From the NCBI RefSeq assembly GCF_000688295.1, contig NZ_JHZF01000013.1, positions 1-64,000 on the forward strand: a stretch of DNA of 64,000 bases. The letters run 5' to 3'. The stretch is from Pseudooceanicola nanhaiensis DSM 18065 (lineage in GTDB: Bacteria > Pseudomonadota > Alphaproteobacteria > Rhodobacterales > Rhodobacteraceae). The position numbers and the translations under genes are program-made. Under the pieces are notes generated by a model that made no database searches, was not told where the DNA came from, and was given only the letters and a program-made list of their open reading frames with translations. Each line of letters opens with the position of its first letter. Position 1 is the stretch's first letter. Below are positions 44,511 to 52,700 of this stretch, one piece after another.

Positions 44511-46281
44511 AGAGCTCGACCCGCGAGGGCGTGTCGCCGCCGGTGTGGATGGTGATCTGCGCCGCCTGGGCTTCGGTCTCGGCGTAGGGGTCGCCACCGC
44601 CGTTCAGGTTCCGCGCGAGCCGCGGGAAGCTGCTGCCCGCCACATGCAGGCGGAGGCGGTGGCCGGCCGGCACGGTGTAGGCGATGTCGCGCAGGTCGAC
44701 GGTGGCCTCGTAGACCGTTCCCGGCTCCATCAGCTCCGGCGTGGCGTAGCCGTCCCGATAGCGCAGGCGCAGGGCGCCTTCCTGGATCATCAGCGAGGTC
44801 CCGTCGGGGGCGACGTCGGTCAGCCGGGCAACGAGGTCGGTATCGGGCACATCCGTCGAGACGTGGAGACGCGCCCGCATGGGGCCGACGATGCGGAGCG
44901 GCTCGGTGAGCTCGGACCCGGTGAGGACGAGGAGGTCCTCCCGCCCCTCGATCGGGCGCTGGTCAAGCGGCCCGGCCCGCTGGTCCGGATCCCCGGTGCA
45001 GCAGATCGTCCCGCCGATGGTGGGCACGGGGTCCATGGGATCGGAGGTGAAGCTCTCCCTGCCCTGCGCAGGCGGCTCGCGGTTGAGGCTCTCGCCGTCG
45101 AGATAGAAGGTCTCGGTGACGGCGGCGGCGGGGGGCCAGCTTTCGGCGTCCATCCAGCGGTCCTCGCCCATCAGGTAGTAGCGGACGGGGGGCAGCTCCG
45201 GCGCGGGCGCGCCTTTCAGGTGGTGATCCATGAACCCGACGAAGAGCGCGTCGAAATCCTGCCCCTGCGCGGGATCGACCGGCATGTCCCCGACCGCGCC
45301 GTCCACGAAGGCCCCGCCGATGTCGCAATGCAGGCCCGGCAGGATCAGCGCCGTCCCCTCCGCCCCGGTCTCGCGCATCCGGGCGGCAAGCCGGAGGCTT
45401 TCCCGCGCGCCGTCGTACCAGTTGTCGACGATCAGGAATGGCGTGCCGAAACGGTCGTCTGCGTCGATGAAGCCCGAGGCCGCCCAGTAGGCGGGGTCGT
45501 CGAAATGGTCGAGGAAGGCGGTGTAATCGGTCGGATCCTCGCGGAACGTCGCCACCGCATCCTGCACCGGAAGGGTGTTCAGCCCCCGCGGATAATCCAC
45601 CGGCGGCTTGCCCATCCGGTCGGGCGTCTTGCCCCCGGCGGCGACGAACCAGCCGAAGCCCGAGGCGAGGTTGAGGATGCCGCCCTCGAAGAAGCCGAAG
45701 AACCCGTAGGCCCCGTCCAGCGTCCCGATGGCGCCGCCCGCCCCCATCGGGATCATCGCGCCATGCGCCGGGTGGCGCTCGCTGCCGAGCATCAGCTGCG
45801 TCTCGCCGAGGGCCGAGCAGCCGATGGTGCCGACCTTGCCGTCCGACCAGCCCTGCGCCGCGATCCAGTCGAGCGTCGCCGCCCCGTCCGCCGCCTCGTC
45901 CGGATAGGGCGCCCAGACCCCTTCGCTGGCGTATCGTCCGCGCATGTCCTGCACGACGACGGCATAGCCCTCGGGCAGGAAGGTGCGCATCCACTTGCGG
46001 ACCTCGCCGAACCGCGTCTTGCCATAGGGCAGCCGCATGAGGATCGCGGGAAGCGGTCCCTCCGCCCCCTCCGGCAGGTAGACATCCGTCGCCAGCCGCA
46101 CGCCGTCCGGCATCGGCACCATCGCCTCGTCCAGCCGCTCGGCCCCCATGGCCGAGACGGCGCGACCGTGTTCCCACTCGGCCTTCTGCGCACGCAGCAG
46201 CGTCTCGATCCGGTCCCTCTGCCAGAATGCGACGGCGGCCAGGGCCGCGATGACCAGAACCACCAGCAATAGAACTCTCAT
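44491..46281 (-). CDS. CocE/NonD (S15) family hydrolase, membrane-anchored
   Basis: A 596-residue serine hydrolase of the X-Pro dipeptidyl-peptidase/cocaine-esterase family. An N-terminal hydrophobic segment (about residues 2-20) should anchor it with the catalytic part in the periplasm. The catalytic Ser156 is in 'IGCSALGE', the Asp in 'IVDNWYDGA' and the His in 'LPGLHCDIGG'. The C-terminal part (about 390-590) is the galactose-binding-like jelly roll typical for the family. It sits between the polysaccharide genes and the NRPS cofactor gene. It may tailor the NRPS-PKS product after export or may be unrelated; its cleaved bond is unknown. Confidence 0.85.
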   Translation of the reverse strand: MRVLLLVVLVIAALAAVAFWQRDRIETLLRAQKAEWEHGRAVSAMGAERLDEAMVPMPDGVRLATDVYLPEGAEGPLPAILMRLPYGKTRFGEVRKWMRTFLPEGYAVVVQDMRGRYASEGVWAPYPDEAADGAATLDWIAAQGWSDGKVGTIGCSALGETQLMLGSERHPAHGAMIPMGAGGAIGTLDGAYGFFGFFEGGILNLASGFGWFVAAGGKTPDRMGKPPVDYPRGLNTLPVQDAVATFREDPTDYTAFLDHFDDPAYWAASGFIDADDRFGTPFLIVDNWYDGARESLRLAARMRETGAEGTALILPGLHCDIGGAFVDGAVGDMPVDPAQGQDFDALFVGFMDHHLKGAPAPELPPVRYYLMGEDRWMDAESWPPAAAVTETFYLDGESLNREPPAQGRESFTSDPMDPVPTIGGTICCTGDPDQRAGPLDQRPIEGREDLLVLTGSELTEPLRIVGPMRARLHVSTDVPDTDLVARLTDVAPDGTSLMIQEGALRLRYRDGYATPELMEPGTVYEATVDLRDIAYTVPAGHRLRLHVAGSSFPRLARNLNGGGDPYAETEAQAAQITIHTGGDTPSRVELSILPDG

Positions 46282-46349
46282 CCCTGCCTTCCCCTCGACC
46301 CTGCCACCACACCCGGTCTAGTCTCGCCCCGACCAAGCCCGGAGGGCCG

Positions 46350-47051
46350 ATGCCCGTCACCATAGCCCTGCATTTCTGGCGCCTGACCGACGCCGAGACC
46401 GCGGACACCCTCGCACGCCACCTCTCCGAGGACGAGGCCGCCCGTGCCGCGCGCTTCGTGTTCGAGAAGGACCGGATCGCCTATCGCATCGGCCGGGGCC
46501 GCCTGCGCGAGATCCTCGGCGCGGCGACCGGGCAGGCGCCGGGTGCGCTCAGGTTCTCCTACGGCTCGCATGGCAAGCCCTTCCTGCCCGGCGGGCCGGC
46601 GTTCAACCTCAGCCATTCGGGCGGCCTCGCCTGTCTCGCGATCGCCGACCGGGTGCTGGGCGCCGACATCGAGGCGCACCGGGAGATCGAGGAGGGTGTC
46701 GCCGAACGTTTCTTCTCGCCGCAGGAATTTGCCACGCTCTCCGCCCTGCCGCCCGAGGAATGGAACCCCGGTTTCTTCCGCTGCTGGACGCGCAAGGAGG
46801 CGGTGGTGAAGGCCATGGGCGACGGGCTGTCGATCCCGCTCGATCGCTTCGACGTGACGCTCCGCCCCGGCGAGCCCGCGCGGATGACCCGCCTCGACCC
46901 GGCGCACGGAGCGCTCGCGGGCTGGCGGCTCGCGCATCTCGACCTCGGGCCGGGGATGGCGGGGGCGCTGGCGATGGAAACCGGGGGCGACACGCTCGCC
47001 CCCGAGATCCGCGAGGTGCCGGAGGGGCTGGTGGCTCACGCCTCCGCCTGA
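46350..47051 (+). CDS. Sfp-type 4'-phosphopantetheinyl transferase
   Basis: A 233-residue enzyme that attaches the phosphopantetheine arm of CoA to carrier-protein serines. The two family signatures are present: 'VLGADIEAHREI' (Mg-binding GxDIE) near residue 108 and 'CWTRKEAVVKAMGDGLSIPL' (WxxKEAxxK) near 150. 'FNLSHSGGLACLAI' supplies the conserved SHS. A GGAGGG site precedes the ATG. It is convergent with, and overlaps by 16 bases, the second synthetase gene; its role is most likely to activate the four carrier domains of the two adjacent synthetases. Confidence 0.93.
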   Translation: MPVTIALHFWRLTDAETADTLARHLSEDEAARAARFVFEKDRIAYRIGRGRLREILGAATGQAPGALRFSYGSHGKPFLPGGPAFNLSHSGGLACLAIADRVLGADIEAHREIEEGVAERFFSPQEFATLSALPPEEWNPGFFRCWTRKEAVVKAMGDGLSIPLDRFDVTLRPGEPARMTRLDPAHGALAGWRLAHLDLGPGMAGALAMETGGDTLAPEIREVPEGLVAHASA

Positions 47052-49798
47052 GCGCCGGTCTCGCCGAGGAAGCGCTCCATCTCGCGGGCCATGTCCTCGA
47101 CGCCGACACGCTTGTCGCGCAGGACGAGGACCTTGGGCAGGCGGACGGTCTTCAGCTTCTCCGGCGCGACGATCTTCTCCCAGCCGATCGACGGGCTGAA
47201 GCCGCCGCCCGATGGGGTGATCCCGGTCACGACATGCAGCACGGGGAAGTCCACCGGCGCGGGACGATAGGCATCGCGCTTGCGGGACACGTGGGAGATG
47301 AAGCGCTCCTGGTCCTCCTCCAGATCGCTCCGCTTGACCCGTTCGATCAGGCCGAGCCTGGTGCCGAGCTGGAGGATGCCGAGCTTCCGGGTGATCGAAT
47401 ACATGCCCAGAAGCGCCGGGAACGACATTTCGCCCGCCCGCACCGCGCGCAGGCGCGAGCGGAGCCCGTGCCATTTCTCCTGCCGGTTCAGCTTGGGGTT
47501 CTTCGGCAGGTCGCCGGTGTAGGAGGGCTCCCACACGTCCTTCATCACCACGCCCGCGATCTCGGCGCCCTCGCGTTTCAGCACGCGCGCGGCCTCGAGC
47601 GCGAGGTTGCCGTGCACGCAATTGCCGTAGAGCAGGTAGGGCCCCTCGGGCTGCGCCTTGCGGATGACCTCGGCGTAGTCCGCGGCGATCTCCTGGAACG
47701 GGCGGTCGTCGAGCGCGATGCCGCGGCCCGCGTCGAAGATGCGCACGCAGGCGGTCTGGCGCGGGACGCTTCCGGCGGTGCCGAGGGCCAGCGCGGTCGC
47801 GGCGTTGTTCACGGCGATGAGCGGCAGGCCCTCTCCCTCCTTCCGCAGGCGCATGATCCGCCAGTCCTCGGCCGGGGTCTCTGCATGGGACCGGCGGGCC
47901 GAGACGAGGCGGGCAAGGTCGGCGGGCGTCGAATGCTCGTAGACCTGCGTCACGTCGAGCTGCACGCCCCAGCGGTCGCGGATCTTCGTCAGCAGCCGGA
48001 GGACGAGGACGGAATGGCCGCCCATGTCGAAGAAATGCGAGGCGGGGGTGACGGTCCCGACCCCCAGCACCTCGGCGAAGTCCTCTTGCAGCGCCTCGAG
48101 CACGGCCGGGTCCATCGCCTCGGACCGCACCTGTTTCGCGTTGCGCTTCGGCGCGGCCAGCACGGCACGGTTGACCGCCCCGGTCGAGCTCCGCGGGAAA
48201 TCGGCGACGATGCTGATGCCGGTCAGGTCGGCGAGGGCCGCGTCGGGGCTCTCGTCCATGATCTTCTGCGGCAGCTCGTCCAGCGGCAGCGCGCCGGTCG
48301 CCTGCGGGACGACGAAGGCGTGCAGCGCCTCCTCGGTCCGGATCACCGCCGCCTCGCGCACCATCGGGTGCCGCATCAGGGCGTGTTCGGCGGCCGAGAT
48401 GCGGCGCCTGTCGTCCTGTCCCCGCTCGGCGAGCAGCGCCGGCAGGGGGATGGCGGAGAGCGGCGCCTCGGCGTCCGCGAAGGCCGTCTCGAAGGCGCCG
48501 CGCACCAGCTCGGCCAGCGCCTGCGCCGTTTCGCGGTCGAAGAGCGAGGTCGAATATTCGAGGTTCATCTGCCAGCCCGAGGGCCGGCCCATCACCGCGA
48601 GGTCAAGGTCGTAGATCGCCCCCGGCGCGTGGCTGGGCGAGGACCGCAGCGAGAAGGTGCCGTAGGTCTTCGTCTCCATGAAGACCTGCTGGAGGTTGAA
48701 ATTGACCGAGATCAGCGGGGTCCGCGACGGGTCGCGGCGCGGGTTCAGCCGTTCGACGATCCGGTTGAAGGGCATCGACTGGTGGGTGAGTGCGCCCTCG
48801 ACCACCTGCTTGGCCTCGGCGACCTGCGCCGAGAGCGGCCGGTCGGCGGGGGCCGAGAAGCGCAGCACGAGATTGTTGATGAAGACGCCGATCATCGGGT
48901 CGAGGTCGCTGTCGAGCCGCCCGGCGATCTGGGTCCCGAAGAGCACGTCGTCCCGCCCGCTCGCCCGCGCCAAAGCCGCGGAGAAGAGCGCGCAGCCATA
49001 GGTGAAGGGCGAGACGCCCGCTGCCTGCGCGGCTACGGCGAGGCGCGGACCGAAATCCTCGGGCAGGTCGAGGTTCACCTGCTCGACGCTCGTCGTCTTG
49101 ACGGGCGGGCGCGGCTTGTCGGGCTCGAGCTCGAAATAGGGGGCGTCCTTCAGGCGGGCTTCCCAGTAGGCGCCCTCCTCCTCCAGCACACCCGAGGCGA
49201 AGTAATCCTGCTGCCAGAGGGCGAAGTCGCCATATTGCAGCGGCAGGTCCGGCAGGTCGGGCGTGCGCCCCTCCTCGAAGGCCTGGGCGGCGGTGCCGAT
49301 CTCGTGGCCAAGCACGCGGATCGAGGCGCCGTCGAAGCAGGACTGGTGCACCACGAAGGTCAGGATCGCCCGGTCGGCGGCAAGGCGGATCAGCGTCGCG
49401 CGGATCAGCCCGGGCTGGCCGAGGTCGAAGGGCCGCTCCGCCACCTCGTGCGCGATGTCCGAGACGCGGGCCATCTGCTGCGCCTCGGGCACGGTGCGGA
49501 TGTCCACGGTGTCGAGCTTGAAGGGCACGTCGGCGACCACCTGCTGCACCGGCGCCCCGTCCTTTTCGACGAAGCGGGTGCGCAGGATCTCGTGGCGCTC
49601 GATGACGTGCTGGAAGGCGCGCTCGATATTGGCGGTCTGGACCTGCCCGCGCAGCTCCCAGCGGACGGCGACGTTCAGCGAGGGATTGCCGGGCTGCATC
49701 CGGTCGAGGAACCAGCAGCGGGTCTGCGTGGCGCTGAGCGGGAACTCGGCGACGAGCTCCGTGGCCTCGGCGGGCTGGCTGTGACGGTCTTCGCTCAT
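47036..49798 (-). CDS. NRPS terminal module: C, A-domain remnant, PCP, TE-like
   Basis: A 920-residue synthetase continuing the assembly line of the preceding gene (4-bp ATGA overlap). Domains: condensation (about 15-450), a stub resembling the C-terminal subdomain of an adenylation domain (about 470-555), carrier protein with the pantetheine Ser596 in 'DMGGHSVLVL', and an alpha/beta-hydrolase thioesterase-like domain (about 655-910). Oddities: the HHxxxDG motif reads HQSCFDG (His151, Gln152), so the catalytic second His is missing; the adenylation core is absent and the stub has 'PRSSTGAVNR', lacking the A10 Lys; the thioesterase nucleophile motif is 'YGNCVHGN' (Cys727) and no clear catalytic His follows. 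The reading frame is intact. The module is either specialised or decaying. Confidence 0.87.
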   Translation of the reverse strand: MSEDRHSQPAEATELVAEFPLSATQTRCWFLDRMQPGNPSLNVAVRWELRGQVQTANIERAFQHVIERHEILRTRFVEKDGAPVQQVVADVPFKLDTVDIRTVPEAQQMARVSDIAHEVAERPFDLGQPGLIRATLIRLAADRAILTFVVHQSCFDGASIRVLGHEIGTAAQAFEEGRTPDLPDLPLQYGDFALWQQDYFASGVLEEEGAYWEARLKDAPYFELEPDKPRPPVKTTSVEQVNLDLPEDFGPRLAVAAQAAGVSPFTYGCALFSAALARASGRDDVLFGTQIAGRLDSDLDPMIGVFINNLVLRFSAPADRPLSAQVAEAKQVVEGALTHQSMPFNRIVERLNPRRDPSRTPLISVNFNLQQVFMETKTYGTFSLRSSPSHAPGAIYDLDLAVMGRPSGWQMNLEYSTSLFDRETAQALAELVRGAFETAFADAEAPLSAIPLPALLAERGQDDRRRISAAEHALMRHPMVREAAVIRTEEALHAFVVPQATGALPLDELPQKIMDESPDAALADLTGISIVADFPRSSTGAVNRAVLAAPKRNAKQVRSEAMDPAVLEALQEDFAEVLGVGTVTPASHFFDMGGHSVLVLRLLTKIRDRWGVQLDVTQVYEHSTPADLARLVSARRSHAETPAEDWRIMRLRKEGEGLPLIAVNNAATALALGTAGSVPRQTACVRIFDAGRGIALDDRPFQEIAADYAEVIRKAQPEGPYLLYGNCVHGNLALEAARVLKREGAEIAGVVMKDVWEPSYTGDLPKNPKLNRQEKWHGLRSRLRAVRAGEMSFPALLGMYSITRKLGILQLGTRLGLIERVKRSDLEEDQERFISHVSRKRDAYRPAPVDFPVLHVVTGITPSGGGFSPSIGWEKIVAPEKLKTVRLPKVLVLRDKRVGVEDMAREMERFLGETGAQAEA

Positions 49799-52700
49799 TC
49801 CGCGGGCCTCCGCTCATTCCGGCGGGCACCGTTGCGGAAGTCCTTCAGCGAGGGCCGCGCCGGGCGGGCGGGTTCGCCGCCGCGGCTGTCGTGGAAGGCG
49901 GCGAGCTGGCGGATCGAGGGATGGGCGAACATGTCCCGCGCCTCGAGGTCGAGCCCGGCGTCGAGCATCTGCGCGGCGATCCGGAAGACGGCGAGGCTGT
50001 CGACGCCCAGGGTGAAGAGCGTGTCGGTGACGCCGATCTGCTCATGCCCCAGCACCTTGGCCCAGATCCCGGCGATCCGCTTCTCCGTCTCGGTCTCGGG
50101 GGCCACCTGGCTGTGCAGGGGCGTGACGCTGGCGCTCTCCGCCGGGTCGGGCAGCGCCTTGCGGTCGAGCTTGCCGTTGCCGGTCTGCGGCAGGGACGAG
50201 AGCGTCACCCAGGCGCGCGGGATCATGTAATCCGGCAGGTCCCTCGCCAGTGCCTCGGTCAGCGCCTCGGGGGCCGGGTCCTGTCCCGCGACCGGCACGA
50301 CGTAGCCGACAAGCTGGCGGTCCCCGGTGCCCCGGGCGCGGAGGTCCACGGCGGCCTTGTCGACGCCCGGGAGGGCGCGGAGGCGGGTCTCGATCTCGCC
50401 CAGCTCGATCCGGAAGCCGCGCAGCTTCACCTGCGTGTCGATCCGGCCCAGCACCTCGATCTCGCCATCCGCGCGGCGGCGGGCGAGGTCTCCGGTCGCG
50501 TAGAGCTTGCGGGGGGTGCCGCCGAGGCTGACGGACCGGAAGGCGGTCGCGGTCAGGTCGTCGCGGTTGAAGTAGCCGAGCGCGAGGCCGTCACCGCCGA
50601 TGTTCAGCTCCCCCGTGGCGCCGACGGGCGCGATCTGGCCCGCGTCGTCGAGGATGTGCAGCTCGGTATTGGCGATCGGGTGGCCGATGGTGATCGGCTG
50701 GCCAGGCTCGACGCGCTTGACGGCGGACCAGATGGTGGTCTCGGTGGGCCCGTACATGTTCCAGAGCTCGGCGCCCTGCGCGGTCAGGCGCTGCGCGAGG
50801 TCGGCCGGCAGGGGTTCGCCGCCGCAGAGCATCCGGAAGCCCTTCGCGGGGGTGAAACCGGCGGTCAGGACCATGTCCCAGAGGGTCGGCGTGGCCTGCA
50901 TGACGGTGACGTCGCCCCGGTTCAGGCGCTCCACCAGCTTGAAGCCGTCGATCACGTCCTCGGTCTTCGCGATGACCAGCTTCGCGCCCTTCGTCAGCGG
51001 CAGGAGAAGCTCAAGCACCGCGATGTCGAACATCACCGTCGTCACGGCGAGGAGGGTGTCGGAGGCGGAAAGTCCCGGCTCCTCCGCCATCGAGGCGAGG
51101 AAGTTCACCACCGCGCGGTGCGGGACGGCGACGCCCTTGGGGGTGCCGGTCGAACCGGAGGTGAAGATCACGTAGGCCGCCTGTTCGGGCGGGACCTGCA
51201 CGGGTTCGGGCGTTGCGCCCTCTTCCGCATCGCCCGTCAGGATCAGCGGCAGCGCGTCTCCCTCGGCGAAACCGGCGGTCTCGGCGCTGTCGGTGAGGAT
51301 CGCGGCGACCTCGGCCGTCTCGCAGATCGCGGCGAGGCGCGCGGCGGGCTGGCGCGGGTCGAGGGGCACGTAGGTGTGGCCCGCCTTCAGGACCGCGAGC
51401 AGCCCCGCGAGCATCCCCGCGCCACGCGGCAGGCAGAGCGCCACGCGCTGGCCCCTGCCCGGCACGCGGGACTGGATCAGCGCGGCGAGCGCATCGCTCC
51501 GGGCGGCAAGCGCCGCGTAGGTCAGCGTTCCCTCCGCATCCTCGACCGCCGGGTCCCCGGCATGGGCCGCGACGCTGCGGTCGATCAGGTCGGTGAGCGT
51601 CGCCTGCCGGTCGTAGGCCCGGGCGGTCGCGTTCATCTCGGCGCCGATCGCAAGACGGTCGGCCTCGGCCAGGGTCGAGACGGCGGCGACCGGCTGCTCG
51701 GGGTCGGCGACCATCGCGGCGAGCACCGTCTCGTAGGCGCGGGTCCAGCCGCGCACCGTCTCTTCGTCGTAGAGATCGGCGTTGTAATGGGCGTCGATCC
51801 GGAGGCCCTCGGAGGTTTCGGCGAGGTTGAAGAACAGGTCGAAGTTCACCGCCCGCTTGGCGTTCGGGCGGAAGCCGACTTTCAGCCCCGGCATCTCGGC
51901 CATGGCGCTGTCCTTCTCGAGGTTGAACTCGATCTCGGTCAGCGGCAGGCGGTCGAGCTTGCGCGGGATCTCGAGCGCCTGGACGATCGCCCCGAAGGTC
52001 GTGTCCTGGTGGTCGAAGGCGGCCATCATCCGGTCACGCACGGCCTGCATGTGGGCCGCGACCGAGGCGCCCTTCGCCATCGGCGCGCGGACCGGCAGGA
52101 AGTTCACGCAATGGCCGACGAGGTTCGGGTTCGGCAGGGTCTGCTGCTCTGCCGTCGGCACGCCGAGGACCACGTCGCGCGCACCCGAGAGGCGCGAGAC
52201 GAGGACCTGCATCGCGGTGAAGGTCGTGGCGAACAGGGTGCAGCCGCGCTTGCCGCCCATCTTCCGCGCGGCCTTCACCGCCTCGGGCGCGATGGTGTGG
52301 AAGACGGTGCCGCCGGAATAGCTCTTGCGCTCGGGGCGCGGGCGGTCGACGGGCATGTCGGGCAGCGCCGGGATGGTCTCGTATTGAGCCTTCCAGAACG
52401 CCATGGTCGCGCCGTTCGCCAGCTTCGCGGCGGCGGCGCGGGCATGGGCGGCGAAGGAGGGCGCGGGCGGAAGGTCGGCGGAGCGGCCCTCGACCCGGGC
52501 GGCGTAGAGGGCCGCGAGATCGTCGAGCATGACGCCGAAGGACCAGCCGTCCGCGACGATGTGGTGCATCGTCATGACGAGGACGTGGGAGGCCTCGGAG
52601 AGCGTCACCAGCGTCCCGCGCAGGGGCGGTTCGGCGGTGATGTCGAAGGGGGTCTCGCCCTCCTCGGCGATGAGCGCGTCGAGGGCCTGCTGCGGGTCGG

